Both the position numbers and the translations under genes were made by a program. This document shows positions 32,754 to 42,588 of a stretch of 64,000 nt of DNA, one piece after another. Source of the stretch: Oscillospiraceae bacterium (GTDB lineage: Bacteria; Bacillota; Clostridia; Oscillospirales; Oscillospiraceae); assembly GCA_017861365.1 (NCBI GenBank), contig JAGFXR010000001.1:1-64000 (forward strand), read 5' to 3'. Numbering within the stretch: position 1 is the stretch's first letter; each line of letters begins with the position of its first letter. The notes under the pieces are model-generated. The model had not been told where the DNA came from. It ran no database searches and saw only the letters and a program-made list of their open reading frames with translations.

Positions 32754-34013
32754 ATGTATCAAATCAAGACGCTGGAAAATGGAATCCGTATCCTGACCGA
32801 AGAGGTTCCCGGAGTGCGCTCCGCCGCCATAGGGATCTGGGTTGGCAGCGGCTCCCGCCATGAAAACGCTTCGGAACAGGGTGCGGCGCACTTTATTGAG
32901 CATATGTTTTTTAAAGGCACCCCTACCCGCTCCGCCGCTGCCCTTGCCATGGAAATGGATTCCATCGGCGGACAGCACAACGCATTTACCACCAAGGAGA
33001 ACACCTGCTATTACGCCCGGACGCTGGACACGCATCTGCCCAAAGCCATTGACCTGCTCTGCGATATGTTTTTCAATTCCAGCTTTACCGAGGAGGATAC
33101 CGCGCTGGAGCGGGGAGTCATTCTGGAGGAGATCCGGATGTATCAGGACAATCCGGAGGATATCTGTGCCGAGCGGCTGGCGGAGGCTGTCTATAAAAAT
33201 ACACCCCTGGCGCATCCCATTTTGGGCAAGCCCGCTACGCTCAACAAGATGACGGGCAGCTGGCTGAGAGCCTACCGGGACAGCCACTACCGGCCGGAGC
33301 GCATTGTGGTGGCGCTGGCGGGCAGCTTTACGTCCCGCGACGTGGATGATCTGACAGCCCGCTTTTCCGCCGTCCCCGCTGGCAAGGCTCAGAAGGAGAA
33401 GGCAGCGGTCTATATCCCGGCTGTGACCGTGAAGAAAAAGGCCACCGAGCAGAACAATCTGACCCTGGCGTTCCCCGGTCTGCCCTATCACGATGACCGC
33501 CGCTTTGTGCTCCAGCTACTGTCCTTCCTGCTGGGGGGCGGCATGTCCTCCCGCCTGTTTCAGGAGGTGCGGGAAAAGCGCGGACTCTGCTATACCGTCT
33601 ATTCTTATGGCGCGGGACACGCGGACACAGGCATGTTCGCCATCTACACCGCGCTGGGCAAAGAAACCGAGCGTCAGGCACTGGATACGATTTTTCAGGT
33701 ACTCAGAGAATTTATCCAGGACGGTATCTCCCCCGACGAGCTGAGCCGCGCCCGGGAGCAGTCCAAGGCCAGCGTACTGATGGGGCTGGAATCCACCCAG
33801 TCCCGCATGAGCCATCTGGGGCGGTCCGCTCTGCTGACAGGACGGGTGCTCACACCGGATGAAATCATCGCCGCCTATGATATGGTGACGGAAGAGCAGG
33901 TTTTAACGCTGGCACGGGAAATTTTTGATTTCAAACGGATGTCCCTCTCCGCCGTGGGCCGTGTGGGTACGATGGAGGATTACCGGGAGCTGCTTCGCGG
34001 CGCGGCGGAGTGA
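32754..34013 (+). CDS. M16 family zinc metalloprotease
   Basis: This pitrilysin/insulinase-type protease resembles the processing-peptidase-like YmxG/PqqL group. The inverted zinc motif HFIEHMFFKGT (HxxEH, near residue 44) and the distant glutamate in ERGVILEEIRMY are present. A second M16 half has LLGGGMSSRLFQEVREKRGLCY. The length of 419 residues is typical of the single-chain bacterial form. It starts 4 bp after the MurE-kinase stop, which suggests co-transcription with that cluster, though its role there is unknown. Confidence 0.9.
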   Translation: MYQIKTLENGIRILTEEVPGVRSAAIGIWVGSGSRHENASEQGAAHFIEHMFFKGTPTRSAAALAMEMDSIGGQHNAFTTKENTCYYARTLDTHLPKAIDLLCDMFFNSSFTEEDTALERGVILEEIRMYQDNPEDICAERLAEAVYKNTPLAHPILGKPATLNKMTGSWLRAYRDSHYRPERIVVALAGSFTSRDVDDLTARFSAVPAGKAQKEKAAVYIPAVTVKKKATEQNNLTLAFPGLPYHDDRRFVLQLLSFLLGGGMSSRLFQEVREKRGLCYTVYSYGAGHADTGMFAIYTALGKETERQALDTIFQVLREFIQDGISPDELSRAREQSKASVLMGLESTQSRMSHLGRSALLTGRVLTPDEIIAAYDMVTEEQVLTLAREIFDFKRMSLSAVGRVGTMEDYRELLRGAAE

Positions 34014-34121
34014 GCAGACAACGATCCGGCGCTCCGGCCCCGGCGGGACGCCGGAGCGGGAAAACCGGGTTACATACTTCCGCGCGTCTGTGCGCGGCCT
34101 CAAGCGGAAACGAGGGATCAC

Positions 34122-34886
34122 ATGGATTACGACATGCTGCTGAAGCTGGCGATGGAGCTGGGCGTCAGGCTCCAGAAAAGCGGAGCGGAAATTTACCGCG
34201 TGGAGGAATCCGTGGTACGCCTTCTGGCCGCGTATGGGGTTTCCGGTGAGGTGTTTGCCATTCCGAACTGCCTGATCGTGAGCCTGACCACCGGGACGGG
34301 GGAGCAGAAAACCGCCTTGCGGCGCATTCCGTCCCATGGGACGGATATTGAGCTGCTGGAGGCATACAACGACCTTTGCCGAAAGCTCTGCCATAATCCG
34401 CCGCCGGAGCAGGAGGCCTTGGATCGAGTTTTCGCGGAGGAGAAGAGCGGGCGGGATTGGCCGTTCTATACCCAGCTGTGCGCTTATTTTGTGGGCACGG
34501 GAGGCTTTTCGCTGTTTTTTGGAGGTACATGGGCGGATGCGGCTTGCAGCGGGCTGTGCGGCATGGCTATCTGCTGCTGCCTTAAGGTGACGCGGCGGCT
34601 GCGCGCCAGCCTGTTCAATCAGACTGTCTTCAGCGCCTTTGTCTCCTCGCTTCTGGCGGCGGCTTGCGTGTATGCCCGTCTGGCCGAGCATGTGCCTTTT
34701 GTTACCATCGGCGCGCTGATGGCGCTGGTGCCGGGCGTGCTGTTTACCAACTCCATGCGGGATATTATGGCGGGAGACATGGTGGCGGGGCTGGTGAAGC
34801 TGGTGGAATCGATGGTCATCGGCGGAGCCATCGCGCTGGGAACGGGTGCGGGACTGGCGCTGGCCAGAGCCGCGGGGGGACTGTGA
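34122..34886 (+). CDS. Threonine/serine exporter ThrE, N-terminal-type subunit
   Basis: The 254-residue protein matches the first half of ThrE (DUF1212). The soluble part has MELGVRLQKSGAEIYRVEESV and LIVSLTTGTG. Several membrane helices then follow, with VTIGALMALVPGVLFTNSMRDIMAGD, the most conserved ThrE segment. The second half is encoded by the next gene, which starts right after the stop. The exported substrate may be threonine, serine or another small amino acid. Confidence 0.85.
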   Translation: MDYDMLLKLAMELGVRLQKSGAEIYRVEESVVRLLAAYGVSGEVFAIPNCLIVSLTTGTGEQKTALRRIPSHGTDIELLEAYNDLCRKLCHNPPPEQEALDRVFAEEKSGRDWPFYTQLCAYFVGTGGFSLFFGGTWADAACSGLCGMAICCCLKVTRRLRASLFNQTVFSAFVSSLLAAACVYARLAEHVPFVTIGALMALVPGVLFTNSMRDIMAGDMVAGLVKLVESMVIGGAIALGTGAGLALARAAGGL

Positions 34887-35345
34887 ATGGATGCTGTTTC
34901 TTTGTTACCCTGCCTCTATGCGTTTGTGGCCTGCCTGGGTTTTTGCGTTATCTATCACATCCGGGGTCTTGGAATGGTGATCTGCGGGCTGGGTGGCACG
35001 CTGGGATGGCTTGTCTATCTGCTGGTGTCGGCGGCGGGAGGCAGCGTCTACTTTGCCTCTTTTCTGGCGGCCGTGTCCGGCTCCGTTTATTCCGAGACCA
35101 TGGCACGGCTGCGGAAATGCCCTGTTACAGGGTATCTCATCGTCTCCATTTTTCCGCTGGTTCCGGGAGCGGGGATTTACTATACCATGGATTATTTCAT
35201 GTGGGGACAAGCCGAGCAAGGGATGCAGACCGGCCTGCAGACCCTGGGGATCGCCGGGTGTCTTGCGGTCGGCGTGCTGCTGGTATCCTCGGCGGTGAGG
35301 ATGTACACGGTGTTTCAAAGCCGGATGCGGAAAAATGTAAAATAA
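34887..35345 (+). CDS. Threonine/serine exporter ThrE, second subunit (DUF3815)
   Basis: The 152-residue integral membrane protein has about four or five helices and contains VSGSVYSETMARLRKCPVTG and LVPGAGIYYTMDYF, typical of the C-terminal half of ThrE (ThrE_2/DUF3815). Its ATG directly follows the TGA of the first subunit gene. The two halves are expected to form one transporter. Confidence 0.87.
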   Translation: MDAVSLLPCLYAFVACLGFCVIYHIRGLGMVICGLGGTLGWLVYLLVSAAGGSVYFASFLAAVSGSVYSETMARLRKCPVTGYLIVSIFPLVPGAGIYYTMDYFMWGQAEQGMQTGLQTLGIAGCLAVGVLLVSSAVRMYTVFQSRMRKNVK

Positions 35346-35476
35346 TAAAAAGCTGTAACTATTTGTACCTTGATTTTCGATGAATTTGCGGTTAGTCTAA
35401 AACAGCAAACAAAGGGTGTTACCGGTTCAATCGCCGCGATTGAGCCCGGTGGTTCCGGGAATCGGGAGAGGGTGCG

Positions 35477-36421
35477 ATGAGAGCAGGAAAAAGAGTGGGA
35501 GTACTGCTGCTGGCAGCGCTCCTGAGTGTATCGGCGGCGAGCTGCGGCGCCACGGGCAGCGTCACGTCCACAGACAGCGGAACCAGCTCTGAGACAATGC
35601 TGTCAGCCACGGCGGAGGGTTCCGAGACCGGGACACAGACGGAAACAAGCGGGGAGATCGGAGCGCAGACCGCGGCAGCAGCGCAGACGACAACACAGGC
35701 GGATACGGCGGTTCTTTCCAGCTATAATTATTTGCAGTCAGCTCCCTGCGGCGATGCGGTGGACGACAGCTATTTTTCCGACGCCGTGTTGATTGGAGAT
35801 TCCCGAATTGAGGGGATGTTTCTCTATGGAACGCTGTCCAGCGCCGTTTTTTTCTGCGGAAAGGGTGCCACGGTTGCCAATGTGAAAACTAAGGTCAATG
35901 CTTCGGTGAACGGAGCGGATATGACCATTATGGACGCGCTTGCCCAGACCGATTTTTCCAAGGTGTATATTTCCCTGGGGCTCAATGAGCTGGGCTGGGC
36001 CAATATGGATGCCTATCAAACCGATTACGGTGAATTGATTGATCAAATCCGTCAGCTCCGGCCCGACGCGCTGATTTATATCCAGGATATTATTCCGGTG
36101 AACCCGGAGGTCTGCGCCCAGCGCGGCCAGGCCACGTACATCAATAATGAACGCATTGCGCAGTATAACAGCCTGCTGTATGAGCTGGCGAGGGAAAAGC
36201 AGGTGATCCTGCTGAAGGTGTCTGAGGTGTTCGCGGATGAGAACGGCGCGCTTCCCGCGGACGATACCGCCGATGGGATTCATTTGAACGCATCCTGCTA
36301 TCAGCAATGGTGCGACTATCTGCGTACCCATACGGTTCATCCGGAAGATTACAGCCCGCCGGCCGGGCAGGCCCCCGATACGGCGGACGGCGGCTCTGAC
36401 CCGTCGACACAGGATTCATAG
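35477..36421 (+). CDS. SGNH/GDSL-hydrolase lipoprotein
   Basis: A lipoprotein signal (LLLAALLSVSAASC, lipobox cysteine near residue 23) is followed by a Ser/Thr-rich linker to about residue 90. The SGNH hydrolase domain shows block I VLIGDSRIEGMF, a GLNELGW segment in the place of block III, and the catalytic pair DGIHLN near the end. The enzyme would act on the outer face of the membrane, perhaps as an esterase or acetyltransferase on cell-wall sugars. A second lipoprotein gene follows by 51 bp. Confidence 0.83.
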   Translation: MRAGKRVGVLLLAALLSVSAASCGATGSVTSTDSGTSSETMLSATAEGSETGTQTETSGEIGAQTAAAAQTTTQADTAVLSSYNYLQSAPCGDAVDDSYFSDAVLIGDSRIEGMFLYGTLSSAVFFCGKGATVANVKTKVNASVNGADMTIMDALAQTDFSKVYISLGLNELGWANMDAYQTDYGELIDQIRQLRPDALIYIQDIIPVNPEVCAQRGQATYINNERIAQYNSLLYELAREKQVILLKVSEVFADENGALPADDTADGIHLNASCYQQWCDYLRTHTVHPEDYSPPAGQAPDTADGGSDPSTQDS

Positions 36422-36472
36422 AGACCGTTTTCCGGGGGGACACGGGGCGGAGCGAAGCGGGAGGAACGTTTT

Positions 36473-36934
36473 GTGAAAAAAATGGCGGGTATTTTAATGG
36501 CAATGGTACTGCTGCTCGGCGGCTGTGGAGAGAAGAGTGCCGCTGAACCCTTTGATCCGGCGGAAACGGCACAGGCACTTTTGGATTCCGGCGCGTTTAC
36601 CGATCAGCTGGCTCAAATCAGCAATCAGGTTGCCGTCACGCTGTACGGGCTGGACGCGGACACTTTGTCCGACGACAGCGTGGTGTACGTTTCCAGTGGG
36701 GCCAGCGCGGAGGAGCTGGCAGTACTGCAGTTTACAGATGACTCCGCCGCTGAATCGGCGGTTTCGCTCCTGAAGCAGAGGGTGGAAAAGCAGACCGCCG
36801 CCTGCCAGGACTATCTGCCCGATGAGATCCTGAAGCTCTCATCCGCCATTACAGAGGTGCGGGGGAATACCGCCGTGCTGGTGGTGGCCGCCGATGCCTC
36901 TGCGGCCCAGAAGGTGCTGGACGGAGAATCGTGA
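36473..36934 (+). CDS. DUF4358-type lipoprotein
   Basis: Starting at GTG 36473, the 153-residue protein has a lipoprotein signal (ILMAMVLLLGGCGEK, cysteine near residue 18). The mature domain contains DQLAQISNQVAVTLYGLDAD, VVYVSSGASAEELAVLQF and the C-terminal VRGNTAVLVVAAD. This layout matches the DUF4358 family of Clostridia as I remember it; the function is unknown. It follows the SGNH lipoprotein and ends at a strong terminator. Confidence 0.78.
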   Translation: MKKMAGILMAMVLLLGGCGEKSAAEPFDPAETAQALLDSGAFTDQLAQISNQVAVTLYGLDADTLSDDSVVYVSSGASAEELAVLQFTDDSAAESAVSLLKQRVEKQTAACQDYLPDEILKLSSAITEVRGNTAVLVVAADASAAQKVLDGES

Positions 36935-37011
36935 GCCGGGTAACGTTAGGCCCGGCGGAATTGGAGTGACCTCCGCGGCGGCGGTATGCGCGTTCAGTTA
37001 GAATATGGTTC

Positions 37012-37047
37012 ACGGCGGCCGCGGCAGAGCGGCCGCCGTTTTCTTTT
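37012..37047 (+). terminator. Terminator after the lipoprotein pair
   Basis: ACGGCGGCCGC and GCGGCCGCCGT form a perfect 11-bp GC-rich stem with a 6-nt loop, followed by TTTCTTTT. Confidence 0.85.
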
Positions 37048-37082
37048 GGCCGAGCGAGCACCCCTGCCGCAGGTGCGTCCGG

Positions 37083-38789
37083 CTACATCTCCCGCATGAG
37101 GTTAAAGGTCTGTAAAAGGTTCAGAGTTCCATAGCCCCATTTCCGGTTCGGATAGGTCATGGAGTCGCTCCGGGTGCAGCCCCGCAGCAGATATGCCCTG
37201 ATCTGATAGGTACTCATAGCGGGATCGTTTCCGTTTACCACGCCCCATTGCATCAAGAGGGCGGCGGCTCCCGCGGTAATGGCGGTGGCCACGCTGGTTC
37301 CCGACATAATTCCGTAGCCGCTGGGAAAATAACCGCCTACCGAATCGGCAGGTGCTACCAGATCGGGGGACATGGTGGGTGTTCGGGTAGGCCCCCAGGA
37401 AGAGTTTTCATACAGGCTGCCATCGCGGTTGTCATAACCGCCGCAGACGATGGAGCCAAACATGGTGGCGGGCGTAACGATGGTGGAGTAGGGCACCGCG
37501 GAGAGAAATTCAATACCGGGCGAAACAAAGCCCGTCAGAGGCAGCCATGCGTGGTAGGTGCCGTCCAGCACGATGTCGCCATATAAGGTAATGGTCCAGA
37601 TGCCGGGCGTCGGATTAATCAGGCGAATGATGGTAAACTGGGCTCCGCTCTCCTCCATGGGGAAAAAATAAGAGATGCCTACCGTTGCATCTTCTAAAAT
37701 TAAGGGGAAAAGCTGCTGTGTTCCCGACCGGGCGGGGACACGGTTCACCAGTTCCCCCGTGGGAGAGCGCACCGAAACGGAAAACCGGTCCACGCCGGAG
37801 TTAATTACGGTAATGAGGGTGCTGCCGGAGCCCTCGCCCACCGTCAAGTCAATGTTCTGCTGCAGCGCCTGGCTGCTCAGCAGTCCCTGCGTATGGTGCC
37901 GCGCCTGGCTTTCGTTTCCGGCCGATGTACAGACACAGACGCTTCGTTGATTTGCGATGGTGTATAAATAGCGCTCCAGCACATAGCTGCCGTCGTGGCT
38001 GCCATAATTGGAACCTAGTCCGATGCAGATGACCAGTGGACGGTTAAGCTGCTTTGCTTTCATCAGGAGGTATTCCACGCCGACCATAATTTCGGGGGTA
38101 GCGAAGGCGTTTTCCTGTTCGGGAGGAACCAGAAGGCGCTCATAGAGAAAGGGTCTTGCCCGCGCCAGCTTGACGATAATCAGCTCGCTGTCGGGAGCCG
38201 CGCCGATGAACTCGCCTGTGGCTCTTCCGGCCGCTACGGAGGAAAGAAAGGTGCCGTGGCCTGAGGTGTCCCGTTGGGGGACGACGGAATAGGGATCCTC
38301 TGCCCGAAGCGCCTCATTGATCTGGGCGTTGGTATACTCCGTGCCGAAAAAAAACCCCTCGGGAGGGGGGCCTTCCGCTGTCTGGTCATAAATGAACTGT
38401 ATTTTACTGGTTTTGTCCGGATATTGAAATAGATCGGCAGTGTAGTCAATTCCCGTGTCTACAATACCGATGAGCACGCCCTGTCCCCGCAGGCTCAGAT
38501 AGGGTTGGTTTTGCACCTGAATGATTCCGGAGGCCTCCAGTGCGGCCCGATCCAGAAGACCGAAGACGACAGGGGAGTGGGAGATATAGCTGCTGCCCAG
38601 TGCCTGAATGATATTGGGATAAAATTCGCTGGTGGTATAGCCGATCCAATATTGATCCTGGAGAAGCTGCGTCATCAGAATTTCCGGATGGGCGGCGGCG
38701 TACTGTACGAAAAAATCATTTTTCTGAACCACAAAGCTGGTAGTGTCTGGATGGTGAATGAATTCCTGCTCCGTCATACCGTTGATCAT
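37083..38789 (-). CDS. Csp-type germination protease (subtilase S8), third in operon
   Basis: Csp proteases cleave pro-SleC in clostridial spores to start cortex breakdown. The 568-residue protein has an N-terminal pro-region beginning MINGMTEQEFI. The S8 triad is Asp in GIVDTGIDY (near residue 110), His in TSGHGTFLSS (near 177) and Ser in MSGTSVATA (near 497). A jelly-roll insert lies between His and Ser. All three catalytic residues are kept. GGAGG lies 8 bp before the ATG. It is 72 percent or so alike by eye to the second copy, with which it shares its start and end sequences, so they are tandem duplicates. Confidence 0.9.
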   Translation of the reverse strand: MINGMTEQEFIHHPDTTSFVVQKNDFFVQYAAAHPEILMTQLLQDQYWIGYTTSEFYPNIIQALGSSYISHSPVVFGLLDRAALEASGIIQVQNQPYLSLRGQGVLIGIVDTGIDYTADLFQYPDKTSKIQFIYDQTAEGPPPEGFFFGTEYTNAQINEALRAEDPYSVVPQRDTSGHGTFLSSVAAGRATGEFIGAAPDSELIIVKLARARPFLYERLLVPPEQENAFATPEIMVGVEYLLMKAKQLNRPLVICIGLGSNYGSHDGSYVLERYLYTIANQRSVCVCTSAGNESQARHHTQGLLSSQALQQNIDLTVGEGSGSTLITVINSGVDRFSVSVRSPTGELVNRVPARSGTQQLFPLILEDATVGISYFFPMEESGAQFTIIRLINPTPGIWTITLYGDIVLDGTYHAWLPLTGFVSPGIEFLSAVPYSTIVTPATMFGSIVCGGYDNRDGSLYENSSWGPTRTPTMSPDLVAPADSVGGYFPSGYGIMSGTSVATAITAGAAALLMQWGVVNGNDPAMSTYQIRAYLLRGCTRSDSMTYPNRKWGYGTLNLLQTFNLMREM

Positions 38790-38808
38790 TGGGGACCTCC
38801 TTTACGCG

Positions 38809-40524
38809 CTACTGCTCGCGCATGAGGTTAAAGGTCTGCATCAAATTAAGCGACCCATAGCCCCACTTCACGTTGGGATAGGACATGGAATCGCTGCGGT
38901 CGCAGCCCCGAAGCAGGTATGCCCTGATCTGAGAAGTGCTCATAGCCGGCTCGTTTTTGTTCACCACGCCCCACTGCATCAAAAGAGCGGCGGCCCCGGC
39001 GGTGATGGCGGCGGACACGCTGGTTCCGGACATGGTGCCGTAGCCGTGGGGGTAGAACCCGCCCACGTTGACGCCCGGCGCCGTCAGATCAGGCGCCGTG
39101 ATCGGTGTTCTCGTGGGTCCCCAGGAGGAATTGGAATACAGAATATTTTTCTGGCTGTCGTAAGCGCCGCAGGAAATGCCCCCCAGCATGGTGGAGGGAA
39201 TTGTTACCGTGCAGTAAGGGGTGGCGGATAAAAATTCAATGCCCGGGGCGGCAAAGCCGTTGATGGGAAGCCAGGCGTGGAAGGTGCCGTCCAGAACGAT
39301 GTCACCGTATACCGTAATGGTCCATAATCCGGGAGTTGGCTTGATGAAACGCACGATGGTCATCTGCTCACCGCCGACCGTAATGGGGAAAAAATATTCT
39401 ACCTCGACCCGCGAATTTTCCAGCAGCAGGGGAAATGATTTTTGGGTGCCGGATTTGGCGGGTACGCGGGTGACAACCTCCCCCGTTGGCGAGCGGATGG
39501 AGACGGAGAACCGGTCGGATGCGGTATTCCAGATGTTGATATAGGTGTTAAACCCAACTCCTCCCGGATCGGGAATTTTAAAATCGATATTCTGCCAGTC
39601 CTCTGCCTTGGTCAGCTGATTCTGCATATGCCGCCAGGTCTGGCATTCGTTGCCCGCCGCGGTGCAGATGCATACTCCCCGCAGAATTGCCACACCCCGC
39701 AGATATTCCTCCAGAAGGCTTGCGCCGTTATGACTGCCCAGATCGGTACCCAGCGAGATGCAGATGACCACAGGCCGGTTGAGCTGACTTGCTTTTTGAA
39801 GGATGTATTCAATCCCAACAATAACGGAGGAAGAGCTGAAGGCATTCTCCTGGTCCGGCGGGATGGTCTGCTTTTCCAGGTAAAACTGCCGGGCCTTTCT
39901 GAGCTTGACGACAATCAGCTCCGATTCCGGAGCGGCTCCGATAAAATCGCCGCTTTTGCGTCCTGCTGCCACCGAAGCCAGAAAGGTTCCGTGTCCGTCG
40001 GTGTCCTTTTGAGGGACAATGGAGTAAGGGGAATCGGAATGAAGCGCCTGATTGATCTGATCATTGGTGTACTCCACGCCCAGAACAAAACCATCCGGCG
40101 GGGGGCCCACGGTTGTTTGGTCATAGATAAACTGGATTTTGCTGGTGCCGTCTTCCCAGATGAAGCTATCCTGTGTGTAATCGATTCCGGTATCCAAAAA
40201 GCCGATCAGAACACCGTTTCCGAGCAGGTTCAAATAAGGCTGCCCCTGAACCTGCACGATGCCGGAGGCCTCCAGCGCAGGGCGGTCCAACAGGCCCATA
40301 ATCCTGGGAATGGAGCTGATAAAGGAATTTCCCAGACCCTCCATTAAAAGCGGGAGATCATTTTGATTGATGTACCCGAGCCAGTACTGACCCTGCATCA
40401 GGTTGGTCATCAGAATCTGTGGATGGCTGTTTACAAAGGCCTCAAAAAAAATATTTTTTACCGCGACGAAATCAATGGTGTCGGGGTCTAAAATAAATTC
40501 CTGCTCTGTCATTCCATTGATCAT
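38809..40524 (-). CDS. Csp-type germination protease (subtilase S8), second in operon
   Basis: This 571-residue paralogue of the neighbouring subtilase begins with the same MINGMTEQEFI. The triad is Asp in GFLDTGIDY (near residue 110), His in TDGHGTFLAS (near 177) and Ser in MSGTSVSAA (near 498). I start at ATG 40524, which overlaps the stop of the upstream protease gene (ATGA); a longer frame exists but would sit inside that gene. Its end is NLMREQ, close to the NLMREM of the third copy, separated by only 19 bp. Confidence 0.9.
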   Translation of the reverse strand: MINGMTEQEFILDPDTIDFVAVKNIFFEAFVNSHPQILMTNLMQGQYWLGYINQNDLPLLMEGLGNSFISSIPRIMGLLDRPALEASGIVQVQGQPYLNLLGNGVLIGFLDTGIDYTQDSFIWEDGTSKIQFIYDQTTVGPPPDGFVLGVEYTNDQINQALHSDSPYSIVPQKDTDGHGTFLASVAAGRKSGDFIGAAPESELIVVKLRKARQFYLEKQTIPPDQENAFSSSSVIVGIEYILQKASQLNRPVVICISLGTDLGSHNGASLLEEYLRGVAILRGVCICTAAGNECQTWRHMQNQLTKAEDWQNIDFKIPDPGGVGFNTYINIWNTASDRFSVSIRSPTGEVVTRVPAKSGTQKSFPLLLENSRVEVEYFFPITVGGEQMTIVRFIKPTPGLWTITVYGDIVLDGTFHAWLPINGFAAPGIEFLSATPYCTVTIPSTMLGGISCGAYDSQKNILYSNSSWGPTRTPITAPDLTAPGVNVGGFYPHGYGTMSGTSVSAAITAGAAALLMQWGVVNKNEPAMSTSQIRAYLLRGCDRSDSMSYPNVKWGYGSLNLMQTFNLMREQ

Positions 40525-42248
40525 GTCACCATGCCTCCCGATTGAGTGTATTCCACGACCTCTGCCATGGAGTCGCATAAACTCAGGGATCCATAACCCC
40601 AGATGGCGTTGGGATAAACTGTGGAGGCGATATTCCTCCGGGCACCCCGCTGCAAAAAGGCTTTCACCCGCTGATTATATAAAAACGGATCGTTGCCCCG
40701 GACGATGCCCCACTGCATCATCAGCGCAACGGAGCCGGTGACAAAGGGCGCGGCCACGCTGGTGCCGGTAAAGGTGTCATAGCCGCCTCCCGCGGCGGGG
40801 GCGAATATACCCACTGCCGGCGCCACCAGATCCGGTTTTAGAGAACGTCCGTCCACGTTGCGCCCCCGGCCGGAAAAGGGGGCGCTGATGTTCAGATTGG
40901 ATTGATACCCGCCCACGGAGATCACGCTGCCCGCGGTGGAGGGGATGGTCAGGGTCAGCTCCACGTCGGGTTTGAGAAACGAGGTGTTGGCGGAGACGTC
41001 TTCCAGAGTGGGCAGCCACATCTCCACAAGGCCGTCCACAATCTCGACTCCCCGAATGACCAACTGCCAGACGCCGGGCGTTACCGGATTGCTTTGGCCA
41101 TAGAGCATAATATAAATTTCCTGGCGCACGGTCTGATGGGTGGGCTGGCCGTAAAGTACCGACACTCTGACCCCGGCCAGGGTCAGACGGGTGATGGTCT
41201 GGACAGAGCGAATGACCCCCGTGGTCTGTCCGCTGGGGGAAATCAGTTCCACGGTCATGGTGTCCGCAAAATTTTTCCACATGCTGAGATAAAGGCGGGA
41301 AATGCTGCCGGAGGTGATAAATTCGGCGGTAACCGTCTCGTTTTCTCTCAGCCGGGCAGAAAAGTGGTGTCCCGCCGCCCCCTCGTTTCCAGTGGCCACG
41401 ACGATGGCGGTTTTCCATTTGTCCGCCATCGAATCCAGATAGGCCTCAAACAGAGAGGTGCCGTCGTGGGCGCCGTTGTTGGTTCCGTAGCTCAGGTTGA
41501 TTACGCAGGGCATATTCATCGCTTCCGCAAGATCAGAGACATACTTGACGCCGCGCATCACCTCTGTGGAGCGGGTGAAATTTTCCACTCCCGTGTTTCC
41601 CAGCTTGACAATGGCCAGCGACGCGTTCGGGGCCGCGCCCCGGTCTACGCCGCCTCCAGCCCTGCCGTTGCCGGCGGCGATCCCCGCCACCGCGGTTCCG
41701 TGCCCTCTGGAATCGGTGCTGGGCACCAGCCGCAGGGGGTCGTCGGAGGTCAGCGCCTCGTTGATCTGGGCGTTGGTAAACTGCGCGCCTTTTTGGAAGC
41801 CCGGCGGCGGTGTTCCGGTCAGCGTCTGGTCCCACAGATAGAGAATGCGGCTGGTGCCGTCCGCGTTTCTGAAATCGGGGTGTCGGTAATCAATTCCTGA
41901 ATCGATGATGCACACCAGAACGCCTTCTCCGGTGAGACCGAAGCTGTCGGGCTGCTGCACCGTGGTAATACAGGATCGGTTCAGCTCATCCCGGAGGTAA
42001 TATGTAAGGGTTTTGGGAAGCTCGACATACTCCACCTCAGAGGCGCGGTAAAGGGCGGGTACATTTTGCAGCGGCAGGGTGACGATGGCGTAATTGGAGC
42101 TGAGAATTTCCGCGGTGCCGCCCAGCGGCAAGACGGCCTGCCCGATATCGCCGTGATATTTGACAATCAGCTCGATCGGTTCGGACGCGGACATGAAGTC
42201 CGACTCGAATTTGGTAATGCGATCTAAAGAAAGAAATGGTTCCGCCAT
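40521..42248 (-). CDS. Csp-type germination protease (subtilase S8), first in operon
   Basis: This 575-residue subtilase is more distant from the other two. The triad is Asp in CIIDSGIDYRHPDF (near residue 114), His in RGHGTAVAGIAAG (near 182) and Ser in TGTSVAAPFVTGS (near 494). Its pro-region (LSLDRITKFESDFM) differs from the MINGMTEQ type. It overlaps the next gene by 4 bp. In C. difficile the CspA and CspC parts have lost catalysis, whereas here all three proteins in the array look active. Confidence 0.9.
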   Translation of the reverse strand: MAEPFLSLDRITKFESDFMSASEPIELIVKYHGDIGQAVLPLGGTAEILSSNYAIVTLPLQNVPALYRASEVEYVELPKTLTYYLRDELNRSCITTVQQPDSFGLTGEGVLVCIIDSGIDYRHPDFRNADGTSRILYLWDQTLTGTPPPGFQKGAQFTNAQINEALTSDDPLRLVPSTDSRGHGTAVAGIAAGNGRAGGGVDRGAAPNASLAIVKLGNTGVENFTRSTEVMRGVKYVSDLAEAMNMPCVINLSYGTNNGAHDGTSLFEAYLDSMADKWKTAIVVATGNEGAAGHHFSARLRENETVTAEFITSGSISRLYLSMWKNFADTMTVELISPSGQTTGVIRSVQTITRLTLAGVRVSVLYGQPTHQTVRQEIYIMLYGQSNPVTPGVWQLVIRGVEIVDGLVEMWLPTLEDVSANTSFLKPDVELTLTIPSTAGSVISVGGYQSNLNISAPFSGRGRNVDGRSLKPDLVAPAVGIFAPAAGGGYDTFTGTSVAAPFVTGSVALMMQWGIVRGNDPFLYNQRVKAFLQRGARRNIASTVYPNAIWGYGSLSLCDSMAEVVEYTQSGGMVT

Positions 42249-42259
42249 GGCTCCGCCTC

Positions 42260-42541
42260 CTAGACATAGCTGTCAATTTGGTTGATGCCCAGCCGGACGT
42301 ATTGCCAGCCATGCTTTTGCCAGGCATAACCGGCGAGGAAGCCGTTACTGCATTCCATGGGGTACATCCAGAAGGAATTGTGCGCGGTGGTCCAGACATA
42401 AATGAACAGCCGGATATGCTGGCTTAAAAATTGCTCTTTCAGCGGCTGTGTGTGCGCAATCTTGCAGTATGAGGGGGTCAGCCGGGGCGGCGGGGAGGGA
42501 GGGAGTATCTCGGGACGAAGATACGGATACTGCGCGGGCAT
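42260..42541 (-). CDS. Small protein at the head of the csp operon
   Basis: The family is not recognised. The 93-residue protein has a proline-rich start (LRPEILPPSPPPRLTP) and an aromatic-rich C-terminal half (FIYVWTTAHNSFWMYPM; AWQKHGWQYVRLGINQID). It has no signal peptide or clear membrane segment. The ATG has GGAGTGAG upstream. It lies 11 bp before the first protease gene and is divergent from sleC, so it may be a spore protein working with the proteases. Confidence 0.65.
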   Translation of the reverse strand: MPAQYPYLRPEILPPSPPPRLTPSYCKIAHTQPLKEQFLSQHIRLFIYVWTTAHNSFWMYPMECSNGFLAGYAWQKHGWQYVRLGINQIDSYV

Positions 42542-42588
42542 AATCTCACTCCTTCTTTGTGGATTCGAAAGTTTTTAAAAGCAGACCC

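Noticed and set aside
39442-40347. Plus-strand open frames inside the csp genes
   Set aside because: They mirror the subtilase coding strand and show no ribosome sites or family motifs.
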